Of a DNA stretch of 20,031 nt, positions 10,271 through 18,730 are shown one piece after another; the first letter of the stretch is position 1, and every line of letters begins with the position of its first letter. Source of the stretch: Acephala macrosclerotiorum (lineage: Eukaryota; Ascomycota; Leotiomycetes; Helotiales; Mollisiaceae); contig MU119772.1 in the NCBI GenBank assembly GCA_014904845.1, forward strand, positions 1 to 20,031, in the 5' to 3' direction. A model generated the notes under the pieces. That model did not search any database and was not told the origin of the DNA. It worked only from the letters and a program-made list of their open reading frames with translations. The position numbers were made by a program, and so were the translations under genes.

Positions 10271-10707
10271 AGCCTCATTAGGCAGGCCCTGCCCCTTTCT
10301 CAGCCGCTCGCTTCGAAAGGGGAGGCATTTCTTTGGCTTCTGCTTTTCGTCGCCCTGGTCGAGCGTGAGGCCTGTAATTTCCACACTCTGAACACCACAT
10401 GCATGCACGCCTGTGTAAAACTTTCCTCGTGCGTTCAGGCACAACCACTCACATCTCACCATAGCGCTGATCTCTTGTATCCCCGCGTCGCTCCCCATCC
10501 TGTTTAGCGGGATGAATTCAGCCTTGGCGGGAAAAACAAGTGCTTTGTCTAAACCTGGTAATCTCCTTGTCCTCTGACTGACCAGATATATACGGGTAGT
10601 GTTTCCCTTCCTGCAGTCTGCACAACTCAATTGTTTATTCACTCAACTTTCTGCTCTCGCTCCAGTCACTCGTTTCGCTCAAACACACTCGTTTAAACAA
10701 CATCAAA

Positions 10708-11736
10708 ATGCGTTCCGTTTACATGGCTGTCGGAGCTCTTGCTCTCCAAACCGTCTCTGCCTGGACCTACCCGGACTGCGTACGCCCATCTCAAATGGGC
10801 CATTGACCAAGACTAACTGTCGCAGGATCCTGATAACTGCTACCGCAACCTCGAGGATGACCGCTTCAAAGACGAAACCCCAAAGTTCTGTCTAGACTTC
10901 CTCTCCACTACCTACACCTCCGTCCCAAGCGACTACTCCAACTGTGACGTCGCTGCTGCCTCTTCTGCTTGCTCTTGCATCGCCTACACCCTCACACACA
11001 CAAGCTCAGCAAGCTCCACCTCCTCTTACCCTGCCTCAACCACCTCTGAGACCAGCACCACCACCTCTGCTCCATATACCTCATCCACAAGTAGCTCTTA
11101 TATCGTGAGCACGCCAACCAGCACCAGCTCCTACTCGGTCCCAACCAGCTCTTCTATCGAGAGCACTACCAGCTCGGTCCCATATACCACCAGCACTGTC
11201 TACACCACCAAGGTAAGTAGCCACCAAGTCTAAAAGTAGGAGAGGTTACTGACTCTCAACAGGTCCAGACGATCACAAGCTGTGCTCCTACCGTCACCAA
11301 CTGCCCTGCCCACTCAACCACCATCGTCACCGAGACAATTCCTCTGTACACCACAGTCTGCCCGGTTTCTGAGGCCTCTTCAACCCCAGTCTATACTCCC
11401 GTGACCTCAACCAAGACCTATCTCACCACCGAGACACTCACCATTACTTCTTGCGCTGCTACCGTCACCAACTGCCCAGCCAAGAGCACTTTGACCACCT
11501 TGACCACCTACCCTTGCACCGAGACCTACGTCGTCACCCCAACCGCTTCCATCCCAGTTGTGTACTCCACCTCCAAGCCAGCTGGAATCACCACCGTCCC
11601 AGTCGTCTCTGGAACTGGGGCACCAACCAAGACCAGCTCCGGAACTCTCCAGGTCAGTGCCGCTGCTGGCCGTCTTTCCAATGGATTGGAGATGGCTGCC
11701 GCTGCCGCTGGTTTCGTCGCTGTCGCTTTCTTGTAG
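10708..11736 (+). CDS. Secreted cysteine-containing Ser/Thr-rich cell-wall protein, GPI-type
   Basis: Three exons (10708-10779, 10826-11212, 11263-11736) with introns of 46 nt (GTACGC, GACTAACT branch) and 50 nt (GTAAGT) give 310 residues. Residues 1-18 form a signal peptide (MRSVYMAVGALALQTVSA). An N-terminal domain follows, with six cysteines at 24, 29, 46, 64, 73 and 75 (DC, DNC, FC, NC, ACSC), a spacing common in ascomycete surface proteins but not the eight-cysteine CFEM pattern. Residues 79-153 are almost all Ser, Thr, Pro and Tyr and are presumably heavily O-glycosylated. Two related units about 57 residues apart share ITSCA-TVTNCPA (C160/C167 and C217/C224). The end is a small-residue stretch (AAAGRLSNG, 286-294) and a hydrophobic tail (AAAAAGFVAVAFL), a typical GPI signal. 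The role is inferred: a wall-anchored mannoprotein or adhesin. The start ATG sits in strong context (CATCAAAATG). No enzyme domain is present. Confidence 0.88.
11443..11481 (+). repeat. Second copy of an internal repeat in the cell-wall gene
   Basis: The stretch beginning ATTACTTCTTGCGCTGCTAC repeats, with a few mismatches, the stretch at 11272-11310 beginning ATCACAAGCTGTGCTCCTAC. Both end CCGTCACCAACTGCC plus an Ala codon. The two copies are exactly 171 bp (57 codons) apart, so the reading frame is kept. This marks a duplicated module in the protein, each unit carrying the paired cysteines. Confidence 0.75.
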
Positions 11737-13086
11737 ATGGTGATGGTTTGAGGGTGGAATCTGGGTTGGGTTACATAATGTAATGGCAAGATATAATAAC
11801 GACAGATCTTCAATTCTATAGGAAACTCGGGTCCTGACCCAGTGGTTAGAGTTGATGATTATTAGACAATCAACAAAAGTTAAAACATTGTTTGTTATCT
11901 GACTTTTTCGTGTCCGTTGAGCGAAAAAAGTGACCCATCAATAAAATCTGTACAACGTAGAGGAACTTTCCCAGAAATGATCTATTGTGCTCACGTCATG
12001 CAAGGAGAATAAAAGTGACATGTCAAGTCATGAGAACGAGGCTGGGAGGTCAGTCAGTTGCGTTAACCCCGCGCGTCCTCGTCACATCTAGCAAAAGAGG
12101 GTAGCAAGACACTCCTACCGTCGTAGAGTCCCATAAACGAGAGAAGTGAACCCAAATTCATACAGAAGATTTGGAGATGTGCGAAGTTCAGTGAAACGCA
12201 AGAACCCCGAAGATATACATCAACTGTCATGTGAAATTCAGAACGAGGTCGTACCTGTACGCAGTGGGGCTGGAGAATCCATTGGAATGGAACGCTTTCG
12301 TAGAAGGAAGAGCAAGAGAGCTCTCGAATGTTTCAGAGAGAGACAGTGGAGCAAGAAGAGAAGAGCACAAACACAGCATTGTATGCTCTGACTAGGCACC
12401 AAACATTATCAAGGCCCAAGCAAGTTCCAAGAAGCCTCACACACTCGTGTAGATTCCCAACCGTATGGTGTAAAGCCGCGACAGTGTACATACACTCTCC
12501 AGAAACAGCTCCATATCCAGCCTGACCTTGACAGCAAATGTACTGCCCGGAATATGTATCAAACCACGATGTCGCCCAACAATTCGTGAACCTTCCTTGC
12601 GAAGAACAAGGACGTGATTGAAACCCTTTACAGTCTCCGGGACTTGAACTCCTGTAGTATGCAGTGATCCAGAGGCGGAACTTTATCCAACCTCTCCTTA
12701 GGTGTGTATGCCCGAACGCTTGCTTTCAGATTTCCTCACATGCCGTTATTTGATCTCCAAGTAGAAGTTTCTCCTTCGCTCACCCAGTTCAAGGCCCTGT
12801 ATACTATCATACAGACTCGAGTGGTCCGGAATTCGTCGACGTCTCGAAGTATCGTGGAGTAGAAGCTCGGCGCATTCGCAGAAGAAAGGAGAACGTGGGG
12901 ACGATTCTGGGTCTGAGTTGCTCGTTCGAAAGGATCGAAGTCTTCCCTAGCACATTATTATCAATTAGTTATACCTTGAAAGATGTTCTATTGTGGGACT
13001 GGCTGAGGGACATCTGCGTGCAAGGAGTGCAGGTGGAGATTGCAGCTTGCCGGCTACTGGTACCGTGAAGTGTGCTGCCTCAGGCA
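11737..13086. other. Intergenic stretch, no supportable gene
   Basis: An AATAAA near 11940 lies about 200 nt beyond the stop of the wall-protein gene and could be its polyadenylation signal. Two overlapping plus-strand frames at 12146-12525 are open but rich in Arg and Lys with no domain or splice logic. I see no repeat, RNA gene or transposon end. Confidence 0.45.
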
Positions 13087-13323
13087 TCAATATTGTATCT
13101 CTCCACTAGCTAAATCTCCGAGGATTTTCTGCGCCACAGCTTCATCAACAACGATTGTTTCGGGGCCAATTAACTCCCAATTCCACCTACGGAACTCAAT
13201 ATCTTCTGAATCTAGAATCTTTTCATCAACAGCCCCCAAATTTCCTGTGATTCCAGGGTAAGAGCGTATCACGTGCGGAACAGGCATATGAAAATTTGCC
13301 CCCATCATCAACCTCCAACGTTC
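13087..13323 (-). CDS. Orphan short frame or terminal exon, function unknown
   Basis: A minus-strand frame runs from an acceptor-like GAAGTAG (ending 13324) through 78 codons to TGA at 13087. Its first ATG is at 13308, giving 73 residues. The composition is that of ordinary soluble protein, acidic and non-repetitive (for example VDEKILDSEDIEFRRW and ETIVVDEAVAQKILGD), unlike the shadow frames around it. I do not recognise the family and could not find an upstream exon in the 250 bases before it, where all minus frames have stops. It is either a small gene, the last exon of a gene whose 5' part is gone, or a chance frame. Confidence 0.35.
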   Translation of the reverse strand, partial: ERWRLMMGANFHMPVPHVIRSYPGITGNLGAVDEKILDSEDIEFRRWNWELIGPETIVVDEAVAQKILGDLASGEIQY

Positions 13324-13922
13324 CTACTTCCGATCTTTACGATCCTTGGCCAAAAACCAACGGTTCACAGAAATTATCAATGCTCTGATCCACCTCCGCA
13401 TAATGCCTTGGGTTACTCGGAGCCTTCGGTGTTCAATTTCGGGAATCATTCCTGGTCCAGAGCCTTAAGTGAGGCGTACACGCGTATCAAACCTCCTTCC
13501 TGCATCAAACATGGGAAGGAACGTTTTACTCCTCATTATTCAAGAATTCTCCAATCCCTTTTAGGATACCGTCTTGCCATTTGACTTTCCAATCATTCAT
13601 CTTTATGTAAACTTAAGAGCACGGACGACGCCCGTTGCCGTGATAGTTTCAGGACCCGTTACCCAAACTCTAAATTGATCTGCAATCGCAGCGCCTTTTC
13701 AACAAGTGGTCATGGTTCATCATATGAACAAACTTTTCTCATTCCTGGTCTGCATTAGAGCAGTTCGCCAAGACGGGAGAGATTGTCTCGCGTTGAAACG
13801 ATGAAACTGTGTTGCTAGTACGTCGTCTTTCTGGGAGGAACCATCATGACGTTTCTTCTCATATAAGATCCACTGCGGTTCTCTTGGTTTCCTCCCCGAT
13901 CCACAAAGTGAATCACGAAGAT
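13324..13922. other. Upstream region of the MFS transporter gene
   Basis: About 600 bp without a convincing gene. The open plus-strand frame at 13273-13584 and the minus frame at 13720-13935 lack domains and proper starts. The region directly before 13923 is open in the transporter frame for about 38 codons but holds no in-frame ATG, so it is read as 5' leader. It presumably contains the transporter promoter; no clear TATA or named site was found. Confidence 0.5.
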
Positions 13923-15756
13923 ATGGCGTCTCCAAATTCTTCGACGAGCTCGAGATCGTCTAAGCGCGAGTCTGCTGACCTCACTGGCAGCGTGTATCTC
14001 ATCAGCTCTGACGGCCGTGTTCTCAGCCTTCCAATACCCACGAGGTCCCATCGGGATCCTCTGAATTGGAGTGCGAGGAAACGCGCCGGCGCTTTCCTTG
14101 CTCTACTGTTCTTCTCCGTGACTGGACTTGTTGTAATACAAGGTGCTAGTCTAATGTTCAAGCCTCTGGCCATCGAGTTTAGTGTAGAGGTATGCTCCTA
14201 GATCAGGAGAGGAACAAGCAATTGACCTCAAGTAGGAAACAAAACCCTTCCCACTGACAGCCCTTCTATCAGCGCCTACATTTTTCATGGGACTGGGGGC
14301 TTTCCTGTGTATGTAACATTCTCCCCTTTATTTGACGACATTTTCAGCCGCGCCCCTCGCGAATATTGCGAACTCGGTTCAGCTCCTCAACTTTCAAATT
14401 ACCTTTCAAATCTCATCCTAATCCATCTATAGGGATCCCTCTCACACTTGCTCTCGGCAGACGACCAGTTTTCCTTCTCTGTACCGTCCTCCTGACATTG
14501 TCGACAGTATGGGCAGGCATAGCAAGTGATTTCTACCAGCTTCTGATCGCCGTGTCTCTGCAAGGTCTCGCAGAAGGTTTCTCAACCAGTGCTGTAAGTT
14601 GTCTGCGAAGTATTCGAGAAGCAGATCCTAACGTCGCCAGATACTGCTTATGGTTATCGACATTACCTTCATCCACGAACGTCCGCAGATGATCGCTATG
14701 GTCTGGTCTGTTGCCGGATCCCTTTCCAATGCGATCTTCGCCCTCATTCCTCAAATGACGAATACCGGCACGAATTGGCGATTATTCTACCTCATCTGGA
14801 TCATTCCATGCAGCATTTCGGTCGTCCTCGCCTTCTTTCTATACCCAGAAACATACTTCATTCGCCCTGCCATAGCCTTTGATGGACGTGTGGTCCTACA
14901 GAGTGCGACAGAGAAGGTCCAGATATACGAGTCGTGGGAAGAAGTGCCAGGTGGGAAAGAGCTCCCAGATTTGCCAGGCCAAGACGTTTGGGGATATACC
15001 AGTGGAGAGTTGAGCGTTTGGGGAAAGACACGAGGGGGCTGGAAGTCGATGTTCGCGTGCTACCCGCAAATCCTCATGTGCCTCCTTAATCCGCTGGTTT
15101 TCTGGGTTGGTTTGCTCGAGGCTCTTGTTTTCGGTGGCATGCTCTCAATCGGTGAGACATATGCAGTCGTCCTCAGCGCACCTCCATATTCTCTTCCCAT
15201 CCATATCACCGCACTTGCCACTACTGCAGGAGCGATTGGCTCTCTGCTAGCCTGGCCTGCATCGGGAATGTTGATCTCGTGGATCTCTCGCCGCCTTTCA
15301 ATGAGCAATGGTGGTGTCCGGGAAGCAGAACACTACCTTCCAGCATTCATCCTCCCTGTTCTCGGATCTGTCGTTAGCGTTATACTTTACGGGGTCACCG
15401 TCGAACGCAAATGGCCTGCGATATGGATTTACCTCGCGCACATGCTCAACAACTTCAGCTTCGCCAGTTTATCTACAGCGAACACTCTGTGGATCACAGA
15501 AGCGTTCCCGCGCTGGGCCGCTCCAGCTGTTGTCATTCTAATGGGGTTGAGTTACATGGCGAGCTTCGGGTTAAGCTTCAGTATCATTCCTTGGGTTCAG
15601 TCTCAAGGATATGCCAGGGCCAACATTCAGCTCGGATTGATGATGTTGGTGATTGGTTGTATTAGTGTACCAATTTCCTTTTGGGGAAAGAGGCTGCGGC
15701 AGTACATTCACGGGAGGTGGGCGTTGCATGAGGAAGGTGCATTGAGGCCGCATTGA
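13923..15756 (+). CDS. Major facilitator superfamily (MFS) transporter
   Basis: Four exons: 13923-14189, 14236-14308, 14433-14593 and 14641-15756. Introns of 46, 124 and 47 nt all have GT...AG ends and keep the frame, giving 538 residues. The second junction completes a Trp codon (GAFL-W-IPLTLAL). A Ser-rich N-terminal tail of about 50 residues ends in HRDPLNWSARKR, typical of fungal drug:H+ antiporter-like MFS proteins. Multiple hydrophobic helices follow, with the loop 2-3 signature LGRRP after TM2 and HERPQ after TM5. A long central cytosolic loop (about 230-300) precedes TM7-12. The length is normal. The protein should sit in the plasma membrane and move a small molecule by proton coupling; the substrate cannot be told. 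It resembles a large uncharacterised ascomycete MFS group. No metabolic core gene is adjacent, so a link to a toxin or siderophore pathway is not supported. Confidence 0.93.
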
Positions 15757-16215
15757 GCGATCTTTTTCCAGTTATTCGTTTCGTCTCGTTATTACAGCGC
15801 ATTTCATTCGAAGTAGTCGATAATTATCCCGTATTGTTTAGAATAGGAAGATGTCCAGCGACGGCGAGATGATATCTCTAAAAGTTTCAATACTTTATGT
15901 TTTTGATGTTCTCAAACTATCCGTTTTTAGCCCCGCTTCTACGTTCATAAATCTGTTGTCAGTTGAGGTCTCGTAATTAGGTGGTATTGGGGGCTAATGC
16001 ACTGAGGCATCGTTCAATGTTGAAATGAAGCCGCACGCTTGGTCGAGCATCGGCTCATACGGGCGGTCTAGGCCGATCTGGATGCACCAGTAAATTTACT
16101 TTATTAAGGGAACATTCCCACTTAGTTAGACGGGCAGATTAGACATTACAATACCACTCCTTTGCCCTCTCAACTGATATCTGTTAAGGCCATTTGAATT
16201 CCTGATGAGTTCACG
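15757..16215. other. Intergenic stretch, nothing seen
   Basis: This holds the 3' flank of the transporter gene and about 400 bp of AT-rich unique sequence. No open frame of note, RNA gene or repeat was found. Confidence 0.55.
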
Positions 16216-16713
16216 TCAGATGCAAAAGAAGTCCGTCGTCTTGAACCCCAAGTCGAGACTTGGTGGAGATTCGGTAGGTGCACACTGCCCCCAGATGGAA
16301 GGAAAAGCCTGGCATTTTGACTTCCTCTCGAGTTCCTCAACACTCCCCGGATGCAGTATGAAAGAAGTCTTATCATTCTCTATGGATATATGGTGTATGT
16401 CTCCGTGGCAGTAATACTCTACGTGACAGTAAGCAAAATTCATGTAGATCTCACAGGGGACGAAGCTCGTGACTTTATACGAAGTCACGGTCGTAGTTTC
16501 AGAAGTTACAATCGATGCACCAGCGGACGTGATAATGCATGAGCAACCAGGATCAAGTCTCCCATAGAAGTACCACGCCGTCAAATAGTCTGGCACAGTG
16601 AAGTCCTTTCTATCCTACTCTACTCCTTCGAGTTTCACTCCTAGTGTTCTGCGTGGTGCTGGCATGGTGGATTTGGGGTGCATTGCTGATGTCGTCGACA
16701 TGGACATGCTCAT
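16216..16713 (-). pseudogene. Decayed secreted or wall-protein-like frame with one in-frame stop
   Basis: From an ATG at 16713 (MSMSMSTTSAMHPK) one frame reads 32 codons to TAG at 16617-16615, then stays open for another 132 codons to a stop at 16216. The part after the stop contains TAWYFYGRLDPGCSCIITS and a Thr/Ser/Val-rich segment (SETTTVTSYKVTS), which resembles Ser/Thr-rich fungal surface proteins. The only GT...AG pair that would remove the stop is 24 nt long, too short for an intron here. Later parts are cysteine-rich and less regular, so an additional intron or frameshift may lie after FAYC. No signal peptide is visible. I read it as a disabled gene, but a mis-modelled 5' exon cannot be ruled out. 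Confidence 0.4.
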
Positions 16714-16895
16714 CGTCCTGAATTCATGTTAGCTTTCGTCAATAATGAAGTACGACCGAGGGGCATAGTATTAGACATCTCTAATTACTATACTTGGAAC
16801 TCACAGAAGCTCACGGATTCAGGATGCTGCTCGCAACGGCGAACCATTCACCTGTAGCGCAAGCTACATGTTGAATCAGTTCTGATCATATCTCT

Positions 16896-17123
16896 TCATG
16901 CAAGTTGACAGTGGGACCGCCCCAAAATACTAGTGTCGGTCTTCCAGGGACCAGGGGAGCACCACGCGCTTCCTGAACCGACCACTGTCGGGGCCGTAAC
17001 AACATGCTTGGCGTTGGGGAAAGCACCGATTGGATTCCAAAAACACGCAAGTGCCATAAGAACCAAAAATAGCTTTATGGCAAAATCAGACGCAACGGGG
17101 TGCAAAACCCGAGACAAGACCAA
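16896..17123 (-). CDS. Weak candidate for a small secreted protein
   Basis: A 75-codon minus-strand frame without an ATG at its start (first codon TTG) encodes a hydrophobic segment (IKLFLVLMALACFW) followed by NPIGAFPNAKH and a short mature part with three cysteines (WC and HC among them). The shape is that of a signal peptide plus small effector-like peptide. The nearest internal ATG falls inside the hydrophobic segment, so a real protein would need an upstream exon. The opposite strand is open over the same span, which weakens the case. No family is recognised. Confidence 0.22.
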   Translation of the reverse strand: MVLSRVLHPVASDFAIKLFLVLMALACFWNPIGAFPNAKHVVTAPTVVGSGSAWCSPGPWKTDTSILGRSHCQLA

Positions 17124-17614
17124 AGCGAAGTATGACGGGAATCCTTACCAGAAGTATGCAAACCTAGATGAAAGGAATGATCAAGTGCTCAATCATCTTC
17201 GAGTCGAGCAAGCCACAACGAGAAGTTCAATCTAAACAGTATTTGCATAATGCCTTACTCGAGATGTGATTCGCCAACTTTGGTTGAATGGAGAAGTGAG
17301 AAAGCCGGCAGAGAATCCGGTCGTGGAAGGCTAATCATAAAGTCGGGCGATTTAGCCTGCCTTTGCGAAAGGTTTGATTCACGTGAATATCCACGATGTC
17401 CGAACATCATGCCGACAATCAAGCTTCTGGACGAGCATACTTTGAGGCATCATATATAGTTTGTCCTCCGAAGATTTCTCCCAAGGATACATCACTACTG
17501 AGCTAGAACTCCTTCACCAACAGCATCGCACGTGATCTGCCCCAAATTTCAACATTCCAGGTATCAAATCCCATCTCCGGCTCAAGCAGCCCCGCGCTCC
17601 TTCGTGCTTCCATC
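17124..17614. other. Intergenic stretch, no supportable gene
   Basis: Only short plus-strand frames (to about 17235 and 17250-17459) without domains are open. The right part is the 3' flank of the coiled-coil gene that ends at 17615. Confidence 0.5.
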
Positions 17615-18730
17615 TCATACTTGATAAGCTGGCGGCTCAATAGCATACTGTGGGGGTCTTGCACCACTAACCTCTTCCCCATTCGCAAGCCTCTGAAAAG
17701 CAGTAGCCCTCACCCGCTGCAACTCCTCCCTCTTCCCATCCAGGACTGTCTTCGCCTGATTCACCTCCGCCTGCGCGTCCCTCACTCTGACATTCTGTGC
17801 TGCAATTTCCTTCTGCAGGCTCGCTTGCGCAAGCGTCAACTGTCTCATCGAGTCCATGATCCTAGATCTCATCGCCATGTCCGAGAAAATATTGTCGAAA
17901 ACAACATTGCTCAGAAAATCCATCTGCGCGATCTTCATATCCCCAATATGTCTTATCGCAGGTTGGTCCCTCTGCGCTTGGCTGATCAACATCTCGGTCT
18001 GAGAAACGTGCTGTTGGCATCTGCTCAACGCGTTGTTCTCAGCCATCGCCGTAAACGTCCCACCCACACCCCAAGCACCCATTGTCGCTGAGCTCTTCGC
18101 ATCCTGAATATCAACAAACGCGCGTTTGAGAAACATATCCGCATCACCCAGAATAGCCCTCGCCTGGTTCTCAGTACTGAATCGCAGCTGCTCAGCATTG
18201 AACCTCTGCTCTGTTTGGCTGACTTCATTTTCCTTGGCATCCTCCTCCGGAATCTCAGGCGTCGGACCGCCAAACACAGATTTATACAACGCATCCAACT
18301 CAACTTGCGCACGATTATGAACCTCCACAATCGCGTGCAGATCTGCGCTGCTTTTCGTTGCGCCTGCAAGATTCGTGTTTAATGCTTCGAGACCTTTCTT
18401 GGCTTTCAGCTGTATGGCGACAGCATCGAGCCATTCTTTCTCTTCTTTGGTAGCTTCTTCTTCGAACTTGAGTTTCTTGCCTCCAAGCTTGTAAGCTAGA
18501 CGTCGCATGTGGGAGTCGCGGTATTTTTGGTGGTCTTTGTATTCTTTTGCCACGTGACGGTTGATTTCCTTTAGTTCTTTCTCTTTGGCTACGATTTGAG
18601 TCTTAAGGTCGAGAACATAGTTTGAGCTTTGTTGGTAGGCGGAGATGGAATATGCCGTTTCGGAGATTGTTTGGGAGAGTTTGGCGTTTTCTGCCGCAGC
18701 GGATTGGAGTTTTTCTCTGATGGTTGCCAT
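17615..18730 (-). CDS. Uncharacterised coiled-coil protein with C-terminal PPxY motifs
   Basis: A single uninterrupted frame of 371 residues starts at ATG (MATIREKLQSAAAENAKL). It is dominated by charged heptad-like helices: residues about 1-70, 85-150, 165-205 and 295-350 are rich in Lys, Glu, Gln, Ala and Leu. A basic core (RRLAYKLGGKKLKFEEE, about 76-92) and a short Gly-rich patch (SATMGAWGVGGTF, about 213-225) interrupt them. There is no signal peptide or membrane helix. The C-terminus carries two PPxY motifs, PPQY at 359-362 and PPAY at 366-369, which are ligands for WW domains such as those of the Rsp5/Nedd4 ubiquitin ligase. I recall similar intronless proteins across ascomycetes with no assigned function. 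From the motifs I infer a cytosolic scaffold or adaptor recruited to a WW-domain partner; that is not shown. Codon use is strongly coding-like and the frame is intact, so the gene is probably functional. Confidence 0.88.
   Translation of the reverse strand: MATIREKLQSAAAENAKLSQTISETAYSISAYQQSSNYVLDLKTQIVAKEKELKEINRHVAKEYKDHQKYRDSHMRRLAYKLGGKKLKFEEEATKEEKEWLDAVAIQLKAKKGLEALNTNLAGATKSSADLHAIVEVHNRAQVELDALYKSVFGGPTPEIPEEDAKENEVSQTEQRFNAEQLRFSTENQARAILGDADMFLKRAFVDIQDAKSSATMGAWGVGGTFTAMAENNALSRCQQHVSQTEMLISQAQRDQPAIRHIGDMKIAQMDFLSNVVFDNIFSDMAMRSRIMDSMRQLTLAQASLQKEIAAQNVRVRDAQAEVNQAKTVLDGKREELQRVRATAFQRLANGEEVSGARPPQYAIEPPAYQV

Noticed and set aside
10268..10642. Minus-strand frame of 124 codons upstream of the cell-wall gene
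   Set aside because: No domain, and it lies in the presumed promoter and leader of the plus-strand gene. Its peptide is a mixed basic sequence with no homologue I can recall.
12601..12720. tRNA-like B-box on the minus strand (GAGTTCAAGTCCC)
   Set aside because: The T-arm-like string is present, but no D-arm A-box, anticodon arm or matching acceptor stem can be folded at the right distance, so it is not a tRNA.
18025..18369. Second minus-strand frame of 114 codons and plus-strand frames within the coiled-coil gene
   Set aside because: They are alternative frames of the 371-residue gene, rich in Arg or Leu as expected for shadows of a Lys/Glu/Ala-rich coiled coil.
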